Origin: Geothrix sp.
GTDB lineage: Bacteria > Acidobacteriota > Holophagae > Holophagales > Holophagaceae
Direction of reading: 5' to 3'
Assembly: GCA_030824075.1 (NCBI GenBank)
Contig: JAVBYJ010000013.1
Coordinates: 1 to 43,982, forward strand
Length of the DNA stretch: 43,982 nucleotides
Shown here: positions 7,576 to 16,193 of the stretch, piece by piece
Layout of the letters: each line of letters starts with the position of its first letter
Numbering within the stretch: the stretch's first letter is position 1
Position numbers and translations under genes: made by a program
The notes under the pieces: generated by a model
What the model saw: only the letters and a program-made list of their open reading frames with translations
What the model was told of the DNA's origin: nothing
Database searches by the model: none

Positions 7576-8931
7576 TCAATCGGCCAGGGTATCCATCAGG
7601 GCCTGGAATCGGGGAAGGGCCCGGATGGCATCCAGGTCGCCGTCATGCAGGAGCCAGTCCTTCTGGGTCAGGCCCCCGGCCACGGCCTGTTCTAGGCACA
7701 CCATCGCTTCCCCGGGATCCCCGGCCAAGGCGTGGATGCAGCCCAGGTTGTAGAGCAGCATGGGGTCCTCCGGATCCATGTCCCGAGCCATCCTGGCCCA
7801 GGCCAGACCCTTCTCCCGCTCTCCGAGGGCCACCAGGGCATTCGCGCCCAGGTAACGGGCCCTCACATCGTCGGGCACTCGGTCCAGGCGTTCCGCCACG
7901 AGGGCCAGGCCGGTGCGACGGGCCCGCTCGGCCTCGTCCTCGACGCCGAGGCTGTGGTAGACCTGGGCCACGAGGAGGATGGCCTGGAAATCCTCCGGAC
8001 GCAGGGCGGCGGCCCATTCGAAGAATTCGATCGCGCGTTCCGCCTTTCCCGCTGCGAAGCAGTGCCGGGCGTAGAAGTAGGCCGCCTCGTAGAGATTCGG
8101 ATCGTGCCGCAATGCTGTTTCGAAGGCCTCCTCAGCCTCCTCCTGCGCCCCGGCGGCCGAGAGCGCGAGTCCGCGGGAGGCGTGGGCCTCGGCCAGGTCA
8201 GGATCCAATTCGAGGGCCTTCCGGCTGCAGGATTCTGCAAGTTCACGCTGGGCTTCAGTGCGCTGGATGTAGATGTAGGAATAGGCCGCGCAGTTGGCCA
8301 GACCGGCCCAGGCCTGGGCGTAGTCGCTCTGGATGTCCAGGGCGCGGCGGTACATCTGCGCGGCGAAGGCCATGCTCTGCCGATTGAATCGGAAGTAGTA
8401 GTGTCGGCCCCGCAGGTAGTAATCGTAGGCATCGAGGTCCACGGGATTCGACAGCCGTCTTTCCGCGTGGAGCTTCATCGATGACACGATGCGCTCCACG
8501 AGGTCGGCCAATGTCGCGAAAAGCCCCTTCTGGTCGAAGTTGTAGACCGTGGACCAGAGCACCCTCTCGGCTCCGACGTCGACCATGTCCACCGCCAGGC
8601 TCAGCAGGGCGCCCTTTTCGAGAAGGGTGCCCCCGACGACCGCTTGGGCATGGAGGCGATGCCCCACTTCCACCAGAGAGAGGCCACGCCCGGCATAGGG
8701 GAAGGAGGTGGTCCTGGAAATGATCCGGAGGCCCTCGACCTGGGTCAGGGACCGGAGGACCTCTTCTGCGATTCCCTCGGTCAGATGCTCTTGATCACCC
8801 TTCCGGCGCAGGTCCAGGAAGGGCAGGACGGCCACAGCCGGCTCGTGTTTCCTGTCCCTGGGGTGGACCAGGACCTCCTTCAGACCGCCAGCGGCCAGGG
8901 TTCGAGGGGGTTTCTTCGCGTGCTGGGACAT
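7576..8931 (-). CDS. TolB/FlgO-like N-terminal domain plus TPR protein
   Basis: A 451-residue protein without signal peptide. Residues about 30-150 match the domain found N-terminal to TPRs in many regulatory proteins: A-V-L-P-F-x-D-L-R..G-D-Q-E-H-L-T-E-G-I-A-E-E-V, then L-R-I-I-S-R-T-T-S-F. From about 185 to the end there are six to seven TPR-like helix pairs (A-L-D-I-Q-S-D-Y-A-Q-A-W, A-L-E-L-D-P-D-L-A-E-A-H and so on). In relatives this module is fused to a DNA-binding, cyclase or kinase domain; here no such effector is present, so it may be a free-standing scaffold. GGGAGG lies 6 nt before the ATG. Confidence 0.8.
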   Translation of the reverse strand: MSQHAKKPPRTLAAGGLKEVLVHPRDRKHEPAVAVLPFLDLRRKGDQEHLTEGIAEEVLRSLTQVEGLRIISRTTSFPYAGRGLSLVEVGHRLHAQAVVGGTLLEKGALLSLAVDMVDVGAERVLWSTVYNFDQKGLFATLADLVERIVSSMKLHAERRLSNPVDLDAYDYYLRGRHYYFRFNRQSMAFAAQMYRRALDIQSDYAQAWAGLANCAAYSYIYIQRTEAQRELAESCSRKALELDPDLAEAHASRGLALSAAGAQEEAEEAFETALRHDPNLYEAAYFYARHCFAAGKAERAIEFFEWAAALRPEDFQAILLVAQVYHSLGVEDEAERARRTGLALVAERLDRVPDDVRARYLGANALVALGEREKGLAWARMARDMDPEDPMLLYNLGCIHALAGDPGEAMVCLEQAVAGGLTQKDWLLHDGDLDAIRALPRFQALMDTLAD

Positions 8932-9158
8932 ACTTGACCTCCCGCGCGGCTGACCCGACCTGCTTCCATCCGTGCCGTTGGGGGCACCTGGATATCCCGG
9001 AACCCTTCAGGGGGTCGCCGACTTGTCGCACAGGGAACATCGCGATCCAGATGTCCACGGATCACTCCCGGGGTGTATCCAACATGGGATGCCCATCCCC
9101 GCACGCAAGGAAACCACTGACGACCAGGTAGGGGGCTGAGGAAGCAGCCGTCGCCGGC

Positions 9159-10721
9159 CTATCCCTCGGCCTCTCCCAGCCTCAGATCGAACGGAATTCC
9201 AGCCCGTTTGCAGGCAGCGATGAAGCTCTCCTTGTCGGGGCACTTGAGGTAGGCCTCCATGGGTTCGACCTTGCGGGACTGCATGAGGTCCACCAGGGCG
9301 TCGTTCATGAGGCGCTGGCCATAGCTGCGGCCCGTCTGCATGGCACTGGGGATCTGGAAGTTCTTGCCCTCCCGCATGAGGTTGGCGATGGCGGGGGTGA
9401 TGAAGAGGGTCTCCAGGGCCGCCACGCGGCCGCCACCGATGCGCTTGAGCAGGACCTGGCTCACCACACACTTCAGCGCGTCGGCCAGCATCACGCGGAT
9501 CTGTTGTTGCCGATCCGCAGGAAACTGATCCACGATGCGGTCGATGGTACCGATGGCGCTGCTGGTGTGCAGCGTGCCGAACACGAGATGCCCGGTGGCG
9601 GCGGTTTCCAGGGCGATGGCGATGGTCTCGAGATCGCGCATCTCGCCCACCAGCACCACATCGGGATCCTCACGCAGGGCCGCCCGCAGGCCGCTCTTGA
9701 AACTGTCCGTGTGGGTGCCAACCTCGCGCTGGTTCACCAGGCAGCCCTTGCGGGGGTGTACGAACTCGATGGGATCCTCGATGGTGAGGATGTGATCCTT
9801 CCGCTTCTGATTGGCCAGGTCGACGATGGCCGCCAGGGTGGTGGACTTTCCGCTTCCGGTGGGGCCCGTCACCAGCACCAGGCCCTTGGAGAGCGTGGCA
9901 AGCCGACGCACGGGATCAGGAATGCCCAACTTGTCGGGGTCCGGCAGCTGATTGGGGATGACGCGACAGACGAGTCCAGGCCCCACCCGGTCCTGAAAGT
10001 AGTTCACCCGCAACCGGCATCCCCCCGCCTCGTAGGCATAGGCAAAGTCCGCGTCGTGGTGGGTCTGGAAACGTTCCCAGGCGAGCGGGGTGGCCAGGGC
10101 CTCCATCATCTCCAGCAGGGTGGCTGGATCCAGGGGATCGAATCCCTCCAGCTCCTTCATGTCGCCATGGACGCGGATGAGGGGGGGCTCATGGGTGGTG
10201 CAGTGCAGGTCGGATCCCTGTTTTTCAAGGAGGGTGGCGAGGAGCCTTTCGGCCAGGGGATGGCCCTGGGACCGCCGATCCGTTGTTGGGTTAGAGGCGG
10301 CCGGGCGGGTGGCGGTGGGAAGCGCCAGCTCAAGGAGGGCAGCGGGAGGGGTGTCCGAGGCCGCCTTGGGTGTGGCTGCGACGGCAGCCGGTGGGGCAGG
10401 GATGGGCTTCTGGGAAGGGCCCAGGTGCTCGACATTGATCTGGGGCGTTTCCATGTACCGGCTCAGGCGGATGCGGAAGCACTGTCCAGACAGGTCGTAG
10501 TCGAATTCGGCCTGGCCATCCTTCTGCCAGGGGCCCTTGAGCTGAGGGGGCACCACATCCCCGGCCAGGACGTCCACCATCACCGCGGGCAGCGGGTTGG
10601 GCAACAGGTCAATGGTCTCTCCCGATTTCAGCTCCAGCCGGGGTCTTCGATCCGCTTTCAGTTCCAGACGGCTGCCGGCTTTGGTGATGACGTGGGTGAG
10701 CAAACGATCCAGCTGGGCCAT
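9159..10721 (-). CDS. pilT: PilT-family retraction ATPase with an extra N-terminal domain
   Basis: It is a hexameric ATPase of the type IV pilus machinery. The core (about 155-520) carries the Walker A motif G-P-T-G-S-G-K-S-T at 286-294, the Asp box T-I-E-D-P-I-E-F, the Walker B region D-V-V-L-V-G-E-M-R-D-L-E-T and the His box T-L-H-T. A first domain (about 1-90, starting M-A-Q-L-D-R-L-L) and an Ala/Pro-rich linker (about 105-150) precede the core, making it 520 aa instead of about 345-370. The chosen ATG has GGGAG 8 nt upstream; an in-frame ATG at 10754 would add 11 residues. No other pilus gene is adjacent, so the assignment to PilT rather than PilU rests on the motifs alone. Confidence 0.88.
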   Translation of the reverse strand: MAQLDRLLTHVITKAGSRLELKADRRPRLELKSGETIDLLPNPLPAVMVDVLAGDVVPPQLKGPWQKDGQAEFDYDLSGQCFRIRLSRYMETPQINVEHLGPSQKPIPAPPAAVAATPKAASDTPPAALLELALPTATRPAASNPTTDRRSQGHPLAERLLATLLEKQGSDLHCTTHEPPLIRVHGDMKELEGFDPLDPATLLEMMEALATPLAWERFQTHHDADFAYAYEAGGCRLRVNYFQDRVGPGLVCRVIPNQLPDPDKLGIPDPVRRLATLSKGLVLVTGPTGSGKSTTLAAIVDLANQKRKDHILTIEDPIEFVHPRKGCLVNQREVGTHTDSFKSGLRAALREDPDVVLVGEMRDLETIAIALETAATGHLVFGTLHTSSAIGTIDRIVDQFPADRQQQIRVMLADALKCVVSQVLLKRIGGGRVAALETLFITPAIANLMREGKNFQIPSAMQTGRSYGQRLMNDALVDLMQSRKVEPMEAYLKCPDKESFIAACKRAGIPFDLRLGEAEG

Positions 10722-10772
10722 GGCGATGACTCCCGACACCCCAAAGGATGCCATGGGTCACAGCCTTCTGGG

Positions 10773-10801
10773 TTCGGCCTCAGGCTCGCGCCCGCTAGAC
10801 T
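10773..10801 (+). promoter_or_regulatory. Candidate promoter of sucCD
   Basis: TTCGGC (10773-10778) and TAGACT (10796-10801) with a 17-nt spacer, about 28 nt before the sucC start codon and inside the divergent pilT-sucC gap. Confidence 0.45.
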
Positions 10802-10828
10802 GGAAGGTGACCTTTCCTGGAGTGAGCT

Positions 10829-11986
10829 ATGAACATCCACGAATACCAAGCCAAGGAACTGCTTCGGATCTACAAGGTAACCACGCCCGAGGGGAAGGTG
10901 GCCCAGGATGCTGAAGAAGCCCGCATGATCACCAAGGGCTTCGGTGGGGCCAGCGTGGTGAAGGCCCAGATCCACGCCGGTGGCCGAGGCAAGGGCGGGG
11001 GCGTGAAGTTCGCCACGGATCCTGACAAGGCCGCCGAGCTGTTCAAGGCCATCCAGGGCATGCAGCTCATCACCAAGCAGACCGGCGCCGAGGGGCGCAA
11101 GGTCCGCACCGTCTTCATCTCCGAACCCATCGATATCGCGCGCGAACTCTACTTGAGCTTCCTGGTGGATCGCGGTTCCAGCCGCGTGACGATCCTGGCC
11201 TCCACCGAAGGTGGCGTGGAGATCGAGGAGGTCGCCGAGAAGACCCCCGAAAAAATCGTCCGGGTGGCTGTGGATCCGGCCCTGGGTCTCTGTGGCTTCC
11301 AGGCCCGGCAGGTGGCCTTTGCCCTGGGCCTCGAGGGCGACGCCTTCAAGAAGGGCGTGATCTTTCTCCAGAACCTCTACCGGCTCTTCGTGGAGAAGGA
11401 CTGCTCCATGGTGGAGATCAACCCGCTGGTGGTGACCAAGGGGGGGGATGTCACGGCCCTGGACGCCAAGATCGGCTTCGATGACAACGCCCTGTTCCGC
11501 CATCCCGATGTCCTGGCCTTCCGCGATCTCAACGAAGAGGCCGAGGAGGAGATCGACGCCAGCAAGTTCAACTTGAACTTCATCAAGCTGGACGGTCAGA
11601 TCGGATGCATGGTGAACGGCGCGGGTCTGGCCATGGGCACCATGGACATCATCAATTACCACGGGGGTTCCCCGGCCAACTTCCTGGATATCGGTGGTGG
11701 CGCCACCGAGGATGCCGTGAAGAATGCCTTCCGCATCATCCTGCAGGACCCTGCCGTGAAGGCTGTCTTGGTGAACATCTTCGGCGGCATCATGCGCTGT
11801 GATGTGGTCGCCACAGGGATCGTCAACGCCGCGAAGGAAATCGGAATCAAAGTGCCCGTGGTCGTTCGCCTCGAGGGCACCAATGTCGAAGAGGGTAAGA
11901 AGATCCTGGCCGACAGCGGCCTGAATCTCACCGTCGCCGCCGACCTGAGGGATGCCGCGGTGAAGGTGGTTGCCTCCATCAAGTAG
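10829..11986 (+). CDS. sucC: Succinyl-CoA ligase (ADP-forming), beta subunit
   Basis: With SucD it converts succinyl-CoA to succinate and makes ATP in the TCA cycle. The 385-residue chain has the ATP-grasp N terminus M-N-I-H-E-Y-Q-A-K-E-L, the K-A-Q-I-H-A-G-G-R-G-K nucleotide segment near 46, the magnesium-binding E-I-N-P-L-V near 198, and the C-terminal L-D-I-G-G-G-A and N-I-F-G-G-I-M-R-C-D motifs. GGAG lies 6 nt before ATG. It is followed by sucD after 130 nt. Confidence 0.97.
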   Translation: MNIHEYQAKELLRIYKVTTPEGKVAQDAEEARMITKGFGGASVVKAQIHAGGRGKGGGVKFATDPDKAAELFKAIQGMQLITKQTGAEGRKVRTVFISEPIDIARELYLSFLVDRGSSRVTILASTEGGVEIEEVAEKTPEKIVRVAVDPALGLCGFQARQVAFALGLEGDAFKKGVIFLQNLYRLFVEKDCSMVEINPLVVTKGGDVTALDAKIGFDDNALFRHPDVLAFRDLNEEAEEEIDASKFNLNFIKLDGQIGCMVNGAGLAMGTMDIINYHGGSPANFLDIGGGATEDAVKNAFRIILQDPAVKAVLVNIFGGIMRCDVVATGIVNAAKEIGIKVPVVVRLEGTNVEEGKKILADSGLNLTVAADLRDAAVKVVASIK

Positions 11987-11998
11987 TGCCTGATGCTG

Positions 11999-12082
11999 TC
12001 CGGGGAGACCGCCTGCTCGCTTCGCATGCGATGTCCTCCCGGAACCCCCGGCTGAGTTCGCAGGGAACCCGCAACCTCAGCC
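11999..12082 (+). other. Intercistronic inverted repeats between sucC and sucD
   Basis: The 130-nt gap has two possible stem-loops, CCGGG..CCCGG (about 11999-12042) and a 7-bp GGCTGAG/CTCAGCC stem (12050-12056 with 12076-12082). There is no U-run, so they are more likely to affect mRNA processing or the subunit ratio than to terminate transcription. Function is not shown by the sequence. Confidence 0.3.
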
Positions 12083-12116
12083 CTGACCCCAAGATTCCCA
12101 TCTAGCGAGGTATGAC

Positions 12117-12989
12117 ATGGCAGTTCTCGTGGGCAACCACACCAAACTGATCGTTCAGGGCATCACCGGCCGCGAAGGCCTCTTTCACGCCAAGGGCTCC
12201 CGCGACTACGGCACCAAGGTGGTCGGCGGCGTGACTCCCGGAAAGGGCGGCACCGAGATCGAGGGTTTCCCGGTCTTCAACACCGTCCAGGAGGCCGTGG
12301 CCAAGACCGGCGCCAACGCCACCATGATCTTCGTGCCTCCCGTGGGGGCTGCAGACGCCATCCTCGAAGCCCTGGAAGCGGGCATCGAGCTGATCGTCTG
12401 CATCACCGAGGGCATTCCCGTCCTCGACATGGTGAAGGTCAAGCGCGTCCTGCCTGACTATCCCGAAAGCCGCCTCATCGGCCCCAACTGCCCCGGCATC
12501 ATCAGCCCTGGCTTGGCCAAGATCGGCATCATGCCCGGTCGCATCCACCTGCAAGGCCACGTGGGCGTGGTCAGCCGCTCCGGCACCCTCACGTACGAGG
12601 CGGTGGGCCAGCTGACGGCCCTTGGCATCGGCCAGAGCACCTGCATCGGCATCGGCGGCGATCCCGTCAATGGCACCAGTCACATCGATGCCCTGCGTCT
12701 GTTCCAGGACGACCCCGACACCCACGCCATCATCATGATTGGCGAGATCGGCGGCAGCGCCGAGGAGGAAGCCGCCGAGTTCGTGAAGCAGTACGTCACG
12801 AAGCCCGTGGTGGCCTTCATCGCCGGCCAGACGGCCCCTCCGGGCCGCCGCATGGGCCACGCAGGCGCCATCATCTCCGGAGGCAAGGGCACCGCCGCCG
12901 AGAAGATGAAGGCCCTCACCGCCGCCGGCATCACCGTCGTGCAGAGCCCCGCGGACATGGGCAAGGCCCTGGCCGAGCGCCTCAAGTAG
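12117..12989 (+). CDS. sucD: Succinyl-CoA ligase (ADP-forming), alpha subunit
   Basis: This 290-residue subunit binds CoA and carries the phosphohistidine. The CoA-binding Rossmann part shows [10 protein letters not shown] at 12-21 and P-G-K-G-G near 41; the active-site His is H248 in [14 protein letters not shown] precedes the ATG by 6 nt. A strong terminator follows 18 nt after the stop, so sucCD forms a two-gene operon. Confidence 0.97.
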   Translation: MAVLVGNHTKLIVQGITGREGLFHAKGSRDYGTKVVGGVTPGKGGTEIEGFPVFNTVQEAVAKTGANATMIFVPPVGAADAILEALEAGIELIVCITEGIPVLDMVKVKRVLPDYPESRLIGPNCPGIISPGLAKIGIMPGRIHLQGHVGVVSRSGTLTYEAVGQLTALGIGQSTCIGIGGDPVNGTSHIDALRLFQDDPDTHAIIMIGEIGGSAEEEAAEFVKQYVTKPVVAFIAGQTAPPGRRMGHAGAIISGGKGTAAEKMKALTAAGITVVQSPADMGKALAERLK

Positions 12990-13007
12990 CTCGAGTCATT
13001 TCCTGAC

Positions 13008-13042
13008 AAAAAGGGCACCGGGATCTTTCCGGTGCCCTTTTT
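13008..13042 (+). terminator. Intrinsic terminator after sucD
   Basis: A 14-bp stem AAAAAGGGCACCGG / CCGGTGCCCTTTTT (13008-13021 with 13029-13042) with a 7-nt loop; U-run on the plus strand and A-run on the other side. Confidence 0.92.
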
Positions 13043-13078
13043 GCTGTAACGGTACCGTGTCCGTGCTGTACTCGAGGC

Positions 13079-13507
13079 ATGCTCATTTCCCGCGAAATGG
13101 TCCTGGACAAGGACATCGGCCTGAATGCCGCGCTCTTTGGTGGCGATATGATGGCGCGCATGGACAAGGTCGCGGGCATCGCGGCCTCCTTGATGTCGCG
13201 CAACCGGCGTTTCCTGACCGTGAAAGTGTCGGAGCTGCTCTTCCACAGCCCCGTGCGGGCTGGAGAAATCATCGAGTTCCACATCGCCATTGCTCGCCAG
13301 GGGAACACCAGTTTGACCCTTCAGATCGAGGTCCAGGTCTACGAGCCGGTGTCGGATCAGCGGCGGGATGTCACCAGCGGGGCCTTCGTGATGGTGGCGG
13401 TGGATGAGACGCTTCATCCCGAATCCATCCTCTGGAAGCCTGAGATGATCCAGGCGGCCACGGAGGCCCATCGGGTCCGGAGGGCCTCACAGACAGGCCA
13501 ATCCTGA
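13079..13507 (+). CDS. Hotdog-fold acyl-CoA thioesterase
   Basis: A 142-residue single hotdog domain. The N-terminal signature (V-L-D-K-D-I-G-L-N-A-A-L-F-G-G-D-M-M-A-R-M-D) corresponds to the YciA/BFIT acyl-CoA thioesterase group, where N-x-x-x-x-x-F-G-G-x-x-M-x-x-x-D carries the catalytic Asp; L-L-F-H-S-P-V-R-A-G-E is also typical. It should hydrolyse acyl-CoA; chain-length preference is unknown. It stands between the sucD terminator and a radical SAM gene 18 nt downstream. Confidence 0.85.
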   Translation: MLISREMVLDKDIGLNAALFGGDMMARMDKVAGIAASLMSRNRRFLTVKVSELLFHSPVRAGEIIEFHIAIARQGNTSLTLQIEVQVYEPVSDQRRDVTSGAFVMVAVDETLHPESILWKPEMIQAATEAHRVRRASQTGQS

Positions 13508-13525
13508 TCCGCGTATGCTGGTGTG

Positions 13526-14404
13526 ATGACGGATCTCATCAAGGCCCATCTGGATCACCGTCGTATCTGGCGGGATTTCGACTACTGCTACCCGGTGATC
13601 TCCCGGCGCAGCCGCGGGGTGAGCCTGGGCGTGAACCTGAACCCCGACAAGGTCTGCAATTTCAATTGCGTCTATTGCGAGGTGGACCGCCTCACCCCTG
13701 CCAAGCGGAAGGACCTGGATCTCGATTTGCTGGAGCAGGAGCTGGGCCTTTTGCTGGACCTGGCCACCAGCGGGGAGATCTACCAGATCCCCCCCTTCGA
13801 TTCGGCCCGGCCTGAGCAGCGACGCCTCAACGACATCGCCTTCAGCGGCGATGGTGAACCCACCACAGCCCGCGAATTCGCAGAGGTGGTGGACCGGGTC
13901 GCCCGCCTCAAGGGCCAGCGGGGGTTGGACCTGGTGAAACTCGTGCTGATCACGGATTCCAGCCGCCTTCAGGCACCGGATGTGGTGCTCGGACTCGACA
14001 CCCTCATGGCCCACCAAGGTGAGATCTGGGCCAAGCTCGATGCGGGCACGGAGGCCTACTACCGGGAAATCTGCCGAAGCCCGGTCCCCTTCGAACGCAT
14101 CCTCGATAACCTCCTGGCCACGGCCCGCCGTTGGCCCATTCTCATTCAGACGCTCTTCCTCGACTGGCGGGGGGAGGGACCTGGAGAGGCCGAACTCGAG
14201 GCCTACTGCGGCCGATTGGAGCACATCCTGGCGCAAGGCGGCCAGCTCCAGGCCATCCAGCTCTACACCGTGGCCCGCGCCACTCCCGAACCCGACGCGC
14301 GTCCCCTGCGGCGCCTTGAGATGGATGCCATCGCCGCGAGCCTGCGGGGCCGGCTCCCGGATCTGCCGGTGGAGGTCTACTACGGTCCTGAGGAATGGGC
14401 CTGA
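13526..14404 (+). CDS. Radical SAM protein
   Basis: A 292-residue protein with the iron-sulfur motif C-N-F-N-C-V-Y-C (Cys44, Cys48, Cys51) after N-L-N-P-D-K-V, and the SAM-binding G-D-G-E-P-T near 110. This combination is found in the group of small cytosolic radical SAM proteins related to the wyosine-type and MoaA-type TIM barrels, but there is no extra cluster motif, and the substrate is unknown. The ATG at 13526 is preferred over the GTG one codon earlier. A TATGCT sequence 7 nt before the start could be a -10 box, which would give a leaderless mRNA. Its stop overlaps the start of the CapA-like gene (TGATG). Confidence 0.82.
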   Translation: MTDLIKAHLDHRRIWRDFDYCYPVISRRSRGVSLGVNLNPDKVCNFNCVYCEVDRLTPAKRKDLDLDLLEQELGLLLDLATSGEIYQIPPFDSARPEQRRLNDIAFSGDGEPTTAREFAEVVDRVARLKGQRGLDLVKLVLITDSSRLQAPDVVLGLDTLMAHQGEIWAKLDAGTEAYYREICRSPVPFERILDNLLATARRWPILIQTLFLDWRGEGPGEAELEAYCGRLEHILAQGGQLQAIQLYTVARATPEPDARPLRRLEMDAIAASLRGRLPDLPVEVYYGPEEWA

Positions 14405-15630
14405 TGCGCCCACTCCTTCCCGGCGCGGCGATCCTTGTGGTCCTGACCCTTGCCGGCTGCCGCACCCGATCCGAAAAACCGGCCACGCCTCCCGCCATCA
14501 GCCTCAGTCTGGTGGCCGTGGGCGACATCCTGATGCACCAGGACGTGAAGGCCGCTGCGGCCCAGAATCCCAACGGATTTCCGGCCCTCTGGGCGGATCT
14601 GGTCCCGTTGTTCCAGGGTGCGGACCTGGCCTTCGGGAATCTGGAAACGCCGATTGCCCCGGCCACTGGGCAGCCGGGGGTGCCCTTCCAGTTCAATGCG
14701 CCGGAATCGCTTCCAGCGGCCCTGCGGGCCAGCGGATTCACGGTGTTGTCCACGGCGAACAACCACGCCTTTGATCAGGGGCCCAAGGGCCTGCGCGAGA
14801 CGCTGGATCGGCTGCGCACGGAGCGGCTGGTGGCCATCGGAAGCGGCGAGGACCGTGCCCAGGCTGAGGCGCTTCAGATCGTCGAGCGCCAGGGCATCAA
14901 GGTCGCCTTCCTGGGCTTCACGGATCTCTTCAACATGGATCTGAACCGCCGGGCCACCGAGCCCTGGGTGCGCCCGCTGGATCTGGAATCCGCCCTCCAG
15001 GCCGTGCGCGAAGCCCGCAGCCGGGCCGATCTGGTGGTGGTGAGCGTCCACTGGGGCAACGAGTACCAACACACGCCCACGAAGCGGCAGCGGGATATCG
15101 CCCGGGCGCTGGTGGCGGGGGGCTGCGATGTGATCCTGGGGCACCACCCCCACGTCCTCCAGCCCGTCGACCTGCTGGAGGCAGATGGTCGCAAGGCCCT
15201 GGTGGCCTACTCGCTGGGCAACTTCATCAGCAATCAGGACCGCATGTACCGGGCGGACCTTTTCCCGGTGGCCGGGGGGGACAACCGCGACGGCGCCGCC
15301 CTCAGGATGCGTTTCGAGCAGCGAAGCGGGGCCGATGGCCGCAACCGGATGACGCTGGCCGAGGCTGCTGTCGAACCGCTCTGGACCGAGAACAACTGGG
15401 GTGCCGCGTCCGCCCGCCGGGAGATCCGCGTCATCCGCGTGGCCGCCGCTGAGTCACGGGTTCGCACCGAGCTGGATCGGCTTTCTGATCCGATCGAAGG
15501 CCCGAAGGGCGTACCCGACGCGTTGCTCCGTCGAAAGGCCGTCCTTGAAAAGCAGGAATACCTGCGCACGCTGATTCTCAGACGGAAGCGCGTCGCGGAG
15601 CTCGTCGGCGAGAGCTTCGTCGTCCGCTAG
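14404..15630 (+). CDS. CapA-family (PGA_cap) metallophosphoesterase-like lipoprotein
   Basis: A 408-residue protein with an N-terminal signal and lipobox (L-T-L-A-G-C, Cys19). The CapA-type domain follows: V-G-D-I-L-M-H near 41, F-G-N-L-E-T-P near 78, S-T-A-N-N-H-A-F-D-Q-G near 118, V-S-V-H-W-G-N-E-Y near 216 and G-H-H-P-H-V-L-Q-P near 244. These motifs hold the metal ligands of this fold. CapA proteins were named for polyglutamate capsule synthesis, but most members have no assigned role. The final about 90 residues are charged and helical. The ATG overlaps the stop of the preceding gene, so translation is coupled. It ends convergently with the HD gene, sharing the palindromic CTAG (15627-15630) as stop codons on both strands. 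Confidence 0.85.
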   Translation: MRPLLPGAAILVVLTLAGCRTRSEKPATPPAISLSLVAVGDILMHQDVKAAAAQNPNGFPALWADLVPLFQGADLAFGNLETPIAPATGQPGVPFQFNAPESLPAALRASGFTVLSTANNHAFDQGPKGLRETLDRLRTERLVAIGSGEDRAQAEALQIVERQGIKVAFLGFTDLFNMDLNRRATEPWVRPLDLESALQAVREARSRADLVVVSVHWGNEYQHTPTKRQRDIARALVAGGCDVILGHHPHVLQPVDLLEADGRKALVAYSLGNFISNQDRMYRADLFPVAGGDNRDGAALRMRFEQRSGADGRNRMTLAEAAVEPLWTENNWGAASARREIRVIRVAAAESRVRTELDRLSDPIEGPKGVPDALLRRKAVLEKQEYLRTLILRRKRVAELVGESFVVR

Positions 15631-16184
15631 GCCAGCCCCAGCTCCAGTCGGTGCTCATGCAGCACAGCGATGATGCGGGCGAGATGTTCGTCCTCCGTGC
15701 CACCCACGGCCCCGATGAGCAGGCGCAACCCCTCGGCCACTTCGAAGCGGTCCACGCCCGCGGCGAAGGCCTTGTCCTTCAGCTTCTTCTTCACGCTCTT
15801 GGGCTCAAGGCCCTCGGTGCGCGTGGGGCGCACCAGGGCGCAGGCCATGACGAAGCCTGTGATTTCGTCCGAGGCCAGCAGGGCCTTGTCCAGCAGACTG
15901 TCGTAGGGCACGCCCCAGCGGGTGTAATGGGCACTGATGGCGTGGGCCAGATCCTCATCGCCCCGGTCCCGGAGCCAGGCGACAATGCGCTTCGGATGTT
16001 CCTCGGGCCAGGTGTCGTAATCCGCGTCGTGGAGCAGGCCCGCGAGGCCGAACCGCTCAGGATCTGCCCCTAGCCCGCTGGCGAGGTTCCGCATCACCAG
16101 CTCCACGGCGTGGGCATGCGTCCGGAGTTTCTCCGAGGGTGTCCAGTCGCAGAGCAGCTGCCAGGCTTCAGCACGGGTGAGCAT
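15627..16184 (-). CDS. HD-domain phosphohydrolase
   Basis: A 185-residue HD domain: H-A-H (23-25), the H-D pair at 52-53 in L-L-H-D-A-D-Y-D and later A-H-Y and D-E-I-T-G segments. Short bacterial proteins of this kind are annotated as HDIG or nucleotidohydrolases, and the substrate here is unknown. GGGAG precedes the ATG by 4 nt. It lies 9 nt downstream of truA. Confidence 0.82.
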   Translation of the reverse strand: MLTRAEAWQLLCDWTPSEKLRTHAHAVELVMRNLASGLGADPERFGLAGLLHDADYDTWPEEHPKRIVAWLRDRGDEDLAHAISAHYTRWGVPYDSLLDKALLASDEITGFVMACALVRPTRTEGLEPKSVKKKLKDKAFAAGVDRFEVAEGLRLLIGAVGGTEDEHLARIIAVLHEHRLELGLA

Positions 16185-16193
16185 GGATCTCCC

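Noticed and set aside
8932..9158. 227-nt gap between the TPR gene and pilT searched for a small RNA or riboswitch
   Set aside because: Apart from the ribosome site of the TPR gene no clear promoter, terminator or known riboswitch motif was found.
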